A stretch of DNA of 64,000 bases from a bacterium (GTDB taxonomy: Bacteria; UBP4; UBA4092; JAOAEQ01), in NCBI GenBank assembly GCA_026416715.1, contig JAOAEQ010000021.1, positions 1 to 64,000 on the forward strand, in the 5' to 3' direction. This document shows, piece after piece, positions 38,713-49,465 of this stretch. The notes beneath the pieces were generated by a model. That model did not search any database. It saw only the letters and a program-made list of their open reading frames with translations, and was not told where the DNA came from. Made by a program: the position numbers and the translations under genes. Every line of letters starts with the position of its first letter. Within the stretch, counting starts at the first letter, position 1.

Positions 38713-38825
38713 ACAACTAATTCGAAGTTGTCGAGATTGAAATATTGTCAAATGCAAAACTGAAATAGCAAACGAATGTATAAATTTTACGTAGTATTAC
38801 GTGGTTCTGTCAAGCTATCTAGAAG

Positions 38826-41251
<2,426 letters not shown>

Positions 41252-41340
41252 TGTACAATGTAAATTTAGCATTACACATTTTAAATTTTAGATGCAAAAT
41301 GCTAAATTTGAAATGAATAAAGAAATCTAAATATCTTATA

Positions 41341-42339
41341 TTATGCTGAAATTGCTGATATGAGCTCTTCAGGGGTAACGGTTGCAACGCCGACCTTACC
41401 GACCACAACGCCGGCAGCGAAATTCGAGAGCATCGCTGCTTCTTTAAAACTCCCGCCTACTGACAGCGCAAGTGTCAAGGTGCCAATAACCGTGTCTCCG
41501 GCTCCGCTAACATCATAAACTTCTTTTGCAACCGTGGGAATATGGGTTATATCTCCGGTCGGTTCGAATAGCGACATCCCTTCTTCACCACGGGTGATTA
41601 ACACGTTGGCTCCTTCCAGTGCTTCAACCAATTGTTTCCCAACCGAGAGTAACGATTGTTCATCGGTTATCTCTTGTCCAATAAATGCACCAGCTTCATA
41701 ATGATTCGGCGTAATAATATCCACTTTCTTATATAATGTGAAATGGTCAACTTTCGGGTCAACGCTAACGTATTTATCATGTTTCCGAGCTAGTGCTAAG
41801 ACTTCTTTCAACAATCGCGCGGTTATAACTCCTTTGCCATAATCTTCAATAATTATCGCATCTATATCATCAATAATCTTTTTAGTCCCTTCAATAATCT
41901 GAGTTGTGATATCGTCAGCTACCGATTCGGTTGCTTCCCGGTCAACCCGCACAATCTGTTGATTATGCGCAATAACCCGGGTTTTCAATGTTGTCGGTCG
42001 CGTCGTATCGGTTATGACTAATTTGCTATTAATCTTACGGGTTTTAAACTCGTGCAGCAATTTTTGCCCGATTTCATCATTTCCAATTACCCCAGCTATA
42101 TCCACGTTACCGTTCAAAGTTTTAATATTATTCGCTACATTCCCAGCTCCGCCAAGAACATACGTTTGCGCCGTGACGCGAACTACCGGTACCGGAGCTT
42201 CCGGTGAAATCCGATTTACTTTCCCCCAGATAAATTCATCTAACATCAAATCTCCAATAACTAAAATTCGCGCTCTATTAAACTTATGCACTAATCTAAT
42301 TAATTTCTTTTTATCAATATTATATTTCGCACAATCCAT
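41341..42339 (-). CDS. rfaE1: D-glycero-beta-D-manno-heptose-7-phosphate kinase (RfaE1/HldA type)
   Basis: About 332 aa PfkB-type sugar kinase. The N-terminal ILVIGDLMLDEFIWGKVNRISPEAPVPVV and the C-terminal DVSGAGDTVIGTLTLAL (catalytic Asp and anion hole) are characteristic of the RfaE domain I family. The nucleotidyltransferase half found in bifunctional HldE is absent, so the adenylyltransferase would be separate. With kdsB next door it supports inner-core lipopolysaccharide synthesis. A TTG two codons upstream is an alternative to the ATG at 42339. Confidence 0.9.
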   Translation of the reverse strand: MDCAKYNIDKKKLIRLVHKFNRARILVIGDLMLDEFIWGKVNRISPEAPVPVVRVTAQTYVLGGAGNVANNIKTLNGNVDIAGVIGNDEIGQKLLHEFKTRKINSKLVITDTTRPTTLKTRVIAHNQQIVRVDREATESVADDITTQIIEGTKKIIDDIDAIIIEDYGKGVITARLLKEVLALARKHDKYVSVDPKVDHFTLYKKVDIITPNHYEAGAFIGQEITDEQSLLSVGKQLVEALEGANVLITRGEEGMSLFEPTGDITHIPTVAKEVYDVSGAGDTVIGTLTLALSVGGSFKEAAMLSNFAAGVVVGKVGVATVTPEELISAISA

Positions 42340-42424
42340 AATCAATAATTATTTCCAATTGCAAATTTTTCATTGCTACATTAAAATTTAAAATGCTAAA
42401 TGATACATTTTTAAAATGAAAATA

Positions 42425-43378
42425 TTATCTTCCTTTCAGAGCCAATAGTATTGCTGCGGTAAGCAACGGGATTATTAATTCATGATGTCCGGTGATACGG
42501 TATCCTTTTCCGCCGAGATGTGTTGGTCGCTGAACGACATTCACTTGCGGTCGATAATGCTGTTCCATATCAAGGTTTGCGGTAACGAAATTCCGTACCG
42601 GAAAACCGAGGTTGCGCGCAATAGTTAACACTTTTAGAAAAACTTCCGGCAGTATTACTGCTGACCCGATATTGAGCACAACCCCGCCGTTATTCAAATC
42701 TTTAACCACATCGGTTAATAACCGAAAATCCAGTAAACTCGATTCACCTAACGCCGCACCGTCAACGTTCGGATGCTGATGGATAGTATCCGTTCCGATA
42801 GCTACATGAACCGTTGTCGGGATATCCAATTTCGCTGTCGTAGCGAGAATGCTCAGTTCGCGATGTTTCGCTTTTATCTCCAAGAGTTTATTTCCCAGCG
42901 CTCGACCTAACCCGACACCGGAAATTAATCCTTCGGTAACCGCTTGATGCATCAACTCGCCAGTCTCTTTCACCATGCCGAACGTCCCGGTATCCAAAGT
43001 TTCATCTACTTGTTCGCTCGTTTCGCCGTAATAGGCAATTTCGAAATCGTGGATACTGGTAGCTCCGTTCATTGCAACGGCGGTGATAACATTCCGTTTA
43101 ATTAATTCGATAATGAACGGAGATACCCCGCATTTAACTGTATGTCCGCCGAGCATAACGATAACCGGTTTCTTCTTGCGATACGCAATGACGATAGCAT
43201 GGACGAGTTCACGGAAATCTTTTCCGGCAAGAATATTCGGTAACGAATCGAGATATTCTGCAAATTTAGGATCTTTGGATTTGGACGGTTTGCCAAAATC
43301 CGAAATTCGGACTTTATGTTTCCGTTGGCTGATTGATTGCAATTTAACGTTATCTAAATCTACCGGTTTATATTTCAC
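42425..43378 (-). CDS. conserved protein, possible deoxyhypusine-synthase fold
   Basis: 317 aa, GTG start. The alternating pattern of strands and helices (VIVMLGGHTVKCGVSP, FIIELIKRNVITAVAMNGAT, SIHDFEIAYYGETSE, then HVAIGTDTIHQHPN) suggests a Rossmann-like fold and recalls deoxyhypusine-synthase-family proteins of bacteria. I do not see the GGGxPK active-site lysine motif of true deoxyhypusine synthases, so a protein-modifying activity is doubtful. It is the first gene before the heptose kinase, kdsB and pyrG and may act in sugar or nucleotide metabolism; that is inference from position. A terminator and a possible promoter lie immediately upstream. Confidence 0.7.
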   Translation of the reverse strand: MKYKPVDLDNVKLQSISQRKHKVRISDFGKPSKSKDPKFAEYLDSLPNILAGKDFRELVHAIVIAYRKKKPVIVMLGGHTVKCGVSPFIIELIKRNVITAVAMNGATSIHDFEIAYYGETSEQVDETLDTGTFGMVKETGELMHQAVTEGLISGVGLGRALGNKLLEIKAKHRELSILATTAKLDIPTTVHVAIGTDTIHQHPNVDGAALGESSLLDFRLLTDVVKDLNNGGVVLNIGSAVILPEVFLKVLTIARNLGFPVRNFVTANLDMEQHYRPQVNVVQRPTHLGGKGYRITGHHELIIPLLTAAILLALKGR

Positions 43379-43407
43379 AGAATTGCTTTCTTTAACAAGG
43401 TAAGATT

Positions 43408-43435
43408 TATTATGTCGGGAATTTATTGTAGCAAA
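43408..43435 (-). promoter_or_regulatory. possible promoter for the heptose/KDO/pyrG group
   Basis: Minus strand TTGCTA (43435-43430), a 16-bp spacer and TAATAA (43413-43408), just after the terminator at 43452-43489. Moderate match. Confidence 0.35.
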
Positions 43436-43451
43436 ATATTGGAATTAACGC

Positions 43452-43489
43452 AAAGAAAAAAAATCGGGATAGGTTAAACCCTATCCCGA
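43452..43489 (-). terminator. intrinsic terminator after the pgsA/metallopeptidase group
   Basis: On the minus strand the stem TCGGGATAGG/CCTATCCCGA (43489-43464) is followed directly by TTTTTTTCTTT. This is a classic Rho-independent terminator for the minus-strand genes ending near 43632-43856. Confidence 0.85.
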
Positions 43490-43631
43490 AAGTAAAAGAA
43501 TTTTGGTTTTACGTTATTAAAATAATCAAAATTAATTCCTATTTATTATTTATGACGAATCTATATTGCATTTGGTTGCAAAATAATCAAAAATTTTTTA
43601 GTATTCATTTCGCTACATAAAGTAATGATCT

Positions 43632-43817
43632 TTAACCGACATTTATCTCCAATTGTTTCAACCGTTTTAATTGAATCAGTTTGCCTGTAAAAGATACAAT
43701 ATCAGTATTCTCGAGATATCGCTTTGGTAATCCCAATAGCTGTTTCCGTTTCGGTTGCAATGGCAGGGTAAATAGGAGTGAGTTACACTGGAGAAAAAGC
43801 AAGGCAATAACGAACAA
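43632..43817 (-). CDS. possible small exported peptide
   Basis: 61-codon frame starting at TTG, with GGTGGAG 8 nt upstream and a hydrophobic N-terminus (FVIALLFLQC) followed by a basic middle (PKRKQLLGLPKRY). It lies 38 nt after the metallopeptidase gene and before the terminator, so it would be in the same transcript. No family is recognised, and the TTG start makes it uncertain. Otherwise the 43490-43855 region is A+T-rich and empty. Confidence 0.3.
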   Translation of the reverse strand: MFVIALLFLQCNSLLFTLPLQPKRKQLLGLPKRYLENTDIVSFTGKLIQLKRLKQLEINVG

Positions 43818-43855
43818 CCTCGATTCTCCACCCTTATTTCAGCGGTGAGTTTTTT

Positions 43856-44218
43856 TCAAACATCGCTTAGTTCATCTTCATCAAGCCCGAAATAATGACC
43901 GACTTCGTGTTTAACCGTAGCGATGATTTGTTGTTCCAGTTCTTTTCTGGTTGAACAGATTCGTTCAATATTTTTCTGATATAAAATTATTCGGTCTGGA
44001 TAGTAGAATCCGTCAATAGATTTTTCAGTTCGCGCTACCCCATGGAATACACCGAGAATATCTCCGTGCCCGATACTCGCTCGCATCCTTTTATCTGGAT
44101 ACTCTTCAATTAACACGACAATATTTTCCTGCGCAATCTTCTCGCGAAATTGTTCCGGTAACTGGAGTAGCGCTTGTTCAACTAGCTGTTCAAACTCTTC
44201 TTTGGATAAAGAAATCAT
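43856..44218 (-). CDS. zincin-like metallopeptidase family protein
   Basis: 120 aa. The HEVGH motif (residues 104-108) near the C-terminus, preceded by IERIC and followed by FGLDEDEL, matches the short Zincin_1 (DUF1025-type) family of putative minimal metallopeptidases. The start MISLSKEEFEQLVEQAL and the FYYPDRIILYQKNI strand are also typical. Activity is unproven for the family. It is 23 nt downstream of pgsA. Confidence 0.85.
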   Translation of the reverse strand: MISLSKEEFEQLVEQALLQLPEQFREKIAQENIVVLIEEYPDKRMRASIGHGDILGVFHGVARTEKSIDGFYYPDRIILYQKNIERICSTRKELEQQIIATVKHEVGHYFGLDEDELSDV

Positions 44219-44241
44219 TTCAATATCGGAGAAGAATGAAG

Positions 44242-44856
44242 TTACCTACCTTCGGAAGAAGGCGGTGACTCTTTTTCTTCCTTCTTCCTTTTTTCTTCTT
44301 CCTTCTGATTCGCTTCGGTGAGCCATTTACTTCCTTGGATAATATAGATAAGTCCGGAAATAATGGTTAACGCTGCGGTTGTATAACATAAATACCAAAC
44401 GAGCGGATGCGAAGTAACAGCAACCTGTGAAAATCCGTCAATAAGCAGAATGGTTAATACGGTGACAAGTTGCACGGTAGTGGTAATCTTACCTAACCAA
44501 TTCGGCGCAATCCGAACATTCCCAAGAAGCATATATGCGATGACTGTTCCCAGCGTTAACAGAACATCACGACTGATAACAATCACCGCAACCCAAACTA
44601 ACGGCGAATATTTTATGGCTAACAACAAAAACGCAGTGGTTAATAACAATTTATCGGCTAACGGGTCAAGAATTGTTCCCAATTCGGTTTTCTGGTTTTT
44701 CGTTCTAGCGATAAATCCATCTAACGCATCAGTTACCGCCGCAATAACAAAAATCAATAGCGCTACTTCCGGATAATCCTGCAGAACGCAAAGAATATAT
44801 ATTGGAATAGCCAGAATTCGGATGATTGTTAGTTTCGTTGCTAGTGTTAATCCCAT
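44242..44856 (-). CDS. pgsA: CDP-diacylglycerol-glycerol-3-phosphate 3-phosphatidyltransferase
   Basis: 204 aa inner-membrane enzyme for phosphatidylglycerol synthesis. The CDP-alcohol phosphatidyltransferase motif DGx2ARx8Gx3Dx3D is intact (D46, G47, A50, R51, G60, D64, D68). Several membrane helices follow, and a charged Lys/Glu tail (KEEEKRKKEEKE) ends the protein. Its start overlaps the Nudix stop by 10 nt, so they are translationally coupled. A CDP-alcohol transferase with another acceptor cannot be fully excluded. Confidence 0.9.
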   Translation of the reverse strand: MGLTLATKLTIIRILAIPIYILCVLQDYPEVALLIFVIAAVTDALDGFIARTKNQKTELGTILDPLADKLLLTTAFLLLAIKYSPLVWVAVIVISRDVLLTLGTVIAYMLLGNVRIAPNWLGKITTTVQLVTVLTILLIDGFSQVAVTSHPLVWYLCYTTAALTIISGLIYIIQGSKWLTEANQKEEEKRKKEEKESPPSSEGR

Positions 44857-45287
44857 CGGTTTCCTAACGATATTTGCTCGACTGATTTCCTTTGAATCAG
44901 CGTTAACAGTTCCCGGTTCACCCGTGGAAACATGGTTAATTCCGGTATTTTTTCTATCGGAATAAATGCGGCATCAATTAAAACCCCATCGGGTTGGACG
45001 TTTAACGTCCCACCAATAATTGTACCCCAAAAAAATAAATTGAGTACATGCCGATGTTTATCTGGGGGAATAGATTCGTTAATAAATGCTAAATCTCCAA
45101 GTTCGATTTCGAATCCAGTTTCTTCTCGCAGTTCCCGTTTCGCACAGGATTCAATCGTTTCACCAAATTCGAGTCCACCACCGGGTAACAACCAATATTC
45201 TTTCCCATACTTGCAATGCTTCACGAAAAGAAGAGTACCATTTTGAATGAGAATTACCGCTACGCGAATCCGAATTGATGGTTGCAT
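44847..45287 (-). CDS. Nudix hydrolase
   Basis: About 146 aa. The Nudix box is complete: GGGLEFGETIESCAKRELREETGFEI fits Gx5Ex7REUxEExGU. It hydrolyses a nucleoside diphosphate linked to another moiety; substrate unknown. The RVAVILIQNGTLLFVKH opening and the FFWGTIIGG strand are usual for MutT-like members. I use the ATG at 45287; the frame opens with a TTG at 45314. Confidence 0.85.
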   Translation of the reverse strand: MQPSIRIRVAVILIQNGTLLFVKHCKYGKEYWLLPGGGLEFGETIESCAKRELREETGFEIELGDLAFINESIPPDKHRHVLNLFFWGTIIGGTLNVQPDGVLIDAAFIPIEKIPELTMFPRVNRELLTLIQRKSVEQISLGNRWD

Positions 45288-45394
45288 AATTTTTCGCTGT
45301 GACGCTACAGACAATATAAGTTAATGCAAAATATTCCAGTAACAATATTCAACGTAACATGAGGATAAATATTGCATATGGAACGCTATACGAC

Positions 45395-46513
45395 CTAGAG
45401 TCTCTCTATAGTTCGATGGGAGTCTCGTATAAACTCTCGAAATCTATGTTTATCTTCCGCTAAAATCCGTGCGGTGACTTGGATATGTTTCGCGAGATAC
45501 TTGATAGTTTCCACTTGCCCAATATGGTACAGATTCGCTATCACATCCGCGCGATAATGCGGAATATTCAACCGAATTTCCAGCCATCGGCTTTCAAAAA
45601 ATTGCATAATCGCATTGAATAACTCAATAAACCCGCGATGTTCTAACGCTGAAATAACCACGCTATTCGCTACTTTATGTTTCAGTCGTTCTGCAGTCTC
45701 GATAGGGTTAACAAAGGTATCGCTTTTATTCCAAACCGTGATTATCGGTTTATCCGCTATCCCAATTTCTTTTAATACTTTTTCCACTGCCGCTATCTGG
45801 TCTTCTTTATAGGGATGGCTAGCGTCAACGATATGTAATAATAAATCAGCGTGGCGGACTTCTTCCAGCGTTGCACGAAACGCAGCTACTAAATCATGCG
45901 GTAATTTCCGAATAAACCCAACGGTATCGGACAGCAGGATATACTCTCCGTTCGGTAATTTAATACGACGTGTGGTCGGGTCAAGCGTTGCAAATAATTT
46001 ATCTTGCACTAAAACAGTTTCATCGGTGAGTGCGTTAAACAATGTAGATTTGCCAGCATTGGTATATCCAACTAACGCTACCAGCGGGATATGACTGGAT
46101 ACACGTCGCATCCGCTGCTGTTTCCGATATATCGCAATTTTATCTATTGCTTGTTCGAGATACCGAATCCGGTCACGAATCCGTCTACGGTCGGTTTCAA
46201 GCTTGGTTTCTCCCGGACCACGGGTCCCAATTCCACCGCCTAACCGTGACATTAACACTCCGCGACCGGTTAAGCGTGGTAACCGATAATGTAATTGCGC
46301 TAATTCGACTTGGAGTTTCCCTTCTTTCGTTTTTGCCCGTTGGGCAAAAATATCAAGAATCAACTCGGTTCGGTCAACAATTTTAACCTGACAGATTTCC
46401 TCTAAATTCCGCTGCTGAGCTGGGGTTAAGTCATCATCGAAAATGACCAGATTCGCATTGCGTGCAATAACTAATTCCGCTATCCTTTCCGCAGTTCCTT
46501 TTCCAATGAACAA
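45395..46513 (-). CDS. hflX: ribosome-associated GTPase HflX (true N-terminus probably further upstream)
   Basis: From the first standard start codon (TTG, 46513) the product is 372 aa: a glycine-rich LSRLGGGIGTRGPGETKLE region, then the G domain with GYTNAGKST, DTVGFIRKLP, NKSD and the C-terminal HflX tail. It binds the 50S subunit and splits stalled ribosomes. However the same frame stays open to a stop at 46721-46723, and the extra codons encode the conserved HflX N-terminus (KAILVGVVHPP, then VEESVDELQLLALSAGAE). No ATG, GTG or TTG exists in that stretch; ATT codons at 46720 and 46705 are candidates. Full length would be about 441 aa, the usual size. Last gene of miaA-hfq-hflX. Confidence 0.9.
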   Translation of the reverse strand: MFIGKGTAERIAELVIARNANLVIFDDDLTPAQQRNLEEICQVKIVDRTELILDIFAQRAKTKEGKLQVELAQLHYRLPRLTGRGVLMSRLGGGIGTRGPGETKLETDRRRIRDRIRYLEQAIDKIAIYRKQQRMRRVSSHIPLVALVGYTNAGKSTLFNALTDETVLVQDKLFATLDPTTRRIKLPNGEYILLSDTVGFIRKLPHDLVAAFRATLEEVRHADLLLHIVDASHPYKEDQIAAVEKVLKEIGIADKPIITVWNKSDTFVNPIETAERLKHKVANSVVISALEHRGFIELFNAIMQFFESRWLEIRLNIPHYRADVIANLYHIGQVETIKYLAKHIQVTARILAEDKHRFREFIRDSHRTIERL

Positions 46514-46776
46514 ACTCGGGTTAATCCGCGTTTGCTTGTGGATAACGGTTTCTAAACACTCTGCACCAGCACTTAACGCAAGAAGCTGGAGTTCATCTAC
46601 CGACTCTTCTACTTGCCATAACGCATTCGGTGGATGAACTACACCAACTAAAATGGCTTTTTCTACTGTAGGTTGTGTGGTAAGTAACGATTTATGCTTA
46701 CGAATAGTTACTGAATAAATTTAGATCGCAGACTTTAGAAATGCAACATATCTAAAATCTGGAATCTAAATTCTGA

Positions 46777-47088
46777 TTATTTTTGTCCTTCCATGGCCTT
46801 TTTAAATTCCTGAATTTTTTCAGGAGTAATTTCATCGGGTTTTGCGGATTGACCTTGTGCGTTGAGCGGTCTCCTATCTAACGGCTTATCCGGGAAAACT
46901 GTTGCAATCGCATGTTTATAAATTAAATGCTGAATTTTACCAACATCAAGGATAACCGTGAAATTATCGAATCCGTTAACCTTGCCTTTCAGTTGTGAAC
47001 CATCAGTTAATATAATGGTTACCGAAGCATTCTGTCGACGTGCTGCATTTAAAAAACTATCCTGCAAATTCATACTAACTTTTGACAT
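46777..47088 (-). CDS. hfq: RNA chaperone Hfq
   Basis: 103 aa. The Sm1 motif ([25 protein letters not shown]) and the Sm2 YKHA motif (57-60) are clear, as is [12 protein letters not shown] at the start. A hydrophilic tail of about 35 residues ends in KAMEGQK. It should pair small RNAs with messengers. AGGAGG lies 14 nt before the ATG, slightly far, so an internal Met (position 6) is an alternative. The order miaA-hfq-hflX matches E. coli. Confidence 0.95.
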   Translation of the reverse strand: MSKVSMNLQDSFLNAARRQNASVTIILTDGSQLKGKVNGFDNFTVILDVGKIQHLIYKHAIATVFPDKPLDRRPLNAQGQSAKPDEITPEKIQEFKKAMEGQK

Positions 47089-47144
47089 AACCTATAGACT
47101 TTCCTCCTACTACATTCGATTCGGTTAAAAATTTTACCCTATAT

Positions 47145-47159
47145 TACTAAAATAGTATA
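47145..47159. repeat. TACTAAAATAGTATA motif upstream of hfq
   Basis: 15 bp (reading TATACTATTTTAGTA on the minus strand) that also occur, in a perfect palindrome, at 51726-51742 before the pepP-type gene. On the minus strand TGGTATACT within it is an extended -10 element (TGnTATACT), so it may be part of an hfq promoter. Confidence 0.4.
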
Positions 47160-47187
47160 CCATCATAAACCGATTCACTCTATTTTT

Positions 47188-48129
47188 TCAAGCGATAAAT
47201 TGATTTTTTGTTATAGTTATGATTTTATTGATAATATTCTTCTTTTCTTCGACGTCAATTACAAACCAGTTGATTCTCGGATTTGCTCGAAACCAAGTCA
47301 TCTGGCGTTTCGCATAATGTCGGGTATCGCGCTGGATTAATGTAATCATTTGCTCATAATGTATTTTCTTATCGAGAAAAGCGTTGATTTGGCGATATCC
47401 TAATCCTTGCATTGAAAGAAGTTGCGGTGAATATCCTTGCGCTCGAAGCCATTGAACTTCTTCCACCCACCCTTGATTTATCATTTTATCAATTCGCTGA
47501 TGAATCCGTTCATATAATCTTCGCATCTCCATGGTTAACCCGAAATAAAGTGGAATAAATCGTGTTCCCTGCTGTCGCTGTTCCTGTTGGAATTGACTTA
47601 TCGGAATTCGAAAATAATGATAGACTTCTAACGCACGAAGGATTCGTCTGCGGTCGTTCGGATGGATACGATCAGCGGCAAGTTCATCAACCGCACGGAG
47701 TTCTGCATGTAATTCAGTATTGCTTTTCTTTTCTTTATCTACTCTAAATTGTTTTCTCCACGATTCTGATATTTTCGGTTGCGCGAAAATGCCGTCGATT
47801 AACGCTCGAATATATAACCCAGTCCCGCCAACGACCAGCGGAATTTTCTGGCAATTATATAAATTTTCAGCAATCTGTGTTGCTTGTTGGCTATATATCG
47901 CAGCGTTATATGGTTCATCAGGATTAACTAAATCTATCATATAATGCTTAACTAACCGCTGTTGTTCCAAAGTTGGTTTCGCCGTCCCGATATTTAGATA
48001 ACGATATACCTGCATCGAATCGGCAGAGATGATTTCGGTTTCCAGAGCTTGTGCAATTTCGATACCGATATCAGTTTTACCCACAGCGGTCGGTCCGACT
48101 AAAACTAATATTGGAATTTTATTATGCAT
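47188..48129 (-). CDS. miaA: tRNA dimethylallyltransferase
   Basis: 313 aa. The P-loop GPTAVGKT (12-19), the SADSMQVYRYLNIGTAKP segment, VGGTGLYIRALIDG and GLGYRQINAFLD are diagnostic. It adds the isopentenyl group to A37 of tRNAs that read UNN codons, using dimethylallyl diphosphate from the MEP pathway (dxs is in this window). Its start is 2 nt after the upstream membrane-protein stop. Confidence 0.95.
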   Translation of the reverse strand: MHNKIPILVLVGPTAVGKTDIGIEIAQALETEIISADSMQVYRYLNIGTAKPTLEQQRLVKHYMIDLVNPDEPYNAAIYSQQATQIAENLYNCQKIPLVVGGTGLYIRALIDGIFAQPKISESWRKQFRVDKEKKSNTELHAELRAVDELAADRIHPNDRRRILRALEVYHYFRIPISQFQQEQRQQGTRFIPLYFGLTMEMRRLYERIHQRIDKMINQGWVEEVQWLRAQGYSPQLLSMQGLGYRQINAFLDKKIHYEQMITLIQRDTRHYAKRQMTWFRANPRINWFVIDVEEKKNIINKIITITKNQFIA

Positions 48130-48131
48130 GA

Positions 48132-49463
48132 TTATGAAGAGAATATGAGCCGAATAATCTCGTTGAATTTCGTCGGGACAACAAATATTTGGTTATAGAT
48201 AACAGTTAAAAATGGCGTTGTCCCGTCGCGGTCAATTAATCCTAACGTATATTGGGCAATGAGCAATAGATTCCAGATAATCAACACTGCACTGCCCAAA
48301 TATATCAATGTAAATGGAATTTTGTTATTTATCTTTTCGAGAAAAGCGATTAACCCTAAAACGAAAAAAGCAGCGCTACTTAAAAACATCCGATGCCCGA
48401 ATGAATGTGCTCCCCAATATTCGTGCCAAGAACTGATTAGATAAAGTTGGACGATAAATAGTCCCACGAGTAATCCGGTGAACCATTTATCTTTTTGATA
48501 TAACCAAACGGTTCCAACAAGACTGAATAAAATTATCGGATGCCAAGTGATGAGCCCGTGCCTACCAGAAAAGAGAACCGCTAGCAGATGCGGTTGCAAT
48601 AGATTGGTTCCGGAAATAATCTGATGCGATTCCGGTCCGCTAAAATAGGAACCGAAAATAGACTTCCATACCAATAACTGAGGCAGGAAAATAATGAAGA
48701 ATGGCAGCCCAAAACTGAGTGCATTCTGCAGGATACTTCTCAGTTTAATTTCTTTCCTTCGCTGCAATACATAATCCACCCAAGGAATCACCACAAATAG
48801 TGCATCCTGAAATCGAACCAAAGTCATTATACTTCCTATCACTCCAAGAAGACACCATTTTTGAAAGGATTCTCTTCCCCGCATAGTATACCAGAGGTAG
48901 AGAAACAGGGATACCGCAAATACTGAATTAGCATGCGCCATTGCCGGCTGAAGATACATATAGTAAACTAACGGAGAAGCTAACCAGAATAATAGAATGG
49001 CTACTTTGATAACTTTTTCATTGGCAAAGATATTCTTAGCTAGCTGATATATCAAGAGAAGTCCGAAGAATGCATAGAGTGACGAACCGAAACATATCGC
49101 AAATATATACGGCATCGAATATCCATCCATCGGCATTAATGAACCAAATAGATGCGCAACCCAAATCCCGAAATGAGCCAGCAGAAAAAATGGGAGCCAT
49201 AAAATAGCTGACCCAATGGGTAAGCCATTCACCGGTTTACCAGTAACCGAACTATATCCGACAATAAGATAAGAATCTTTATAATGCGCGAACTCGTTTG
49301 TAAAATCGAAATCTCGGTCAATCATTGCTGACCGGAGATATACATAATATCCAATTTCATCGTTCCCAGAAATTCGCGGATGAAAAATGAATAGAAAGAG
49401 AACAAGATAAACAACAAGAAATATCACGAACGGACTTTTTATATGACTACTTTTATTCGACAT
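48132..49463 (-). CDS. polytopic membrane protein, probable lipid-linked-sugar glycosyltransferase
   Basis: 443 aa with about ten or more hydrophobic segments. After the first span comes a loop with ISGNDEIGYYVYLRSAMIDRDFDF, and a long loop starts GSLMPMDGYSMPY. The Asp/Glu in the first periplasmic loop followed by many spans is the layout of GT39/GT83-like (PMT/ArnT type) enzymes that use polyprenyl-linked sugars. Family assignment is by layout only. It is packed between a similar gene (2 nt) and miaA (2 nt), so all are one transcript. Confidence 0.65.
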   Translation of the reverse strand: MSNKSSHIKSPFVIFLVVYLVLFLFIFHPRISGNDEIGYYVYLRSAMIDRDFDFTNEFAHYKDSYLIVGYSSVTGKPVNGLPIGSAILWLPFFLLAHFGIWVAHLFGSLMPMDGYSMPYIFAICFGSSLYAFFGLLLIYQLAKNIFANEKVIKVAILLFWLASPLVYYMYLQPAMAHANSVFAVSLFLYLWYTMRGRESFQKWCLLGVIGSIMTLVRFQDALFVVIPWVDYVLQRRKEIKLRSILQNALSFGLPFFIIFLPQLLVWKSIFGSYFSGPESHQIISGTNLLQPHLLAVLFSGRHGLITWHPIILFSLVGTVWLYQKDKWFTGLLVGLFIVQLYLISSWHEYWGAHSFGHRMFLSSAAFFVLGLIAFLEKINNKIPFTLIYLGSAVLIIWNLLLIAQYTLGLIDRDGTTPFLTVIYNQIFVVPTKFNEIIRLIFSS

Positions 49464-49465
49464 AC

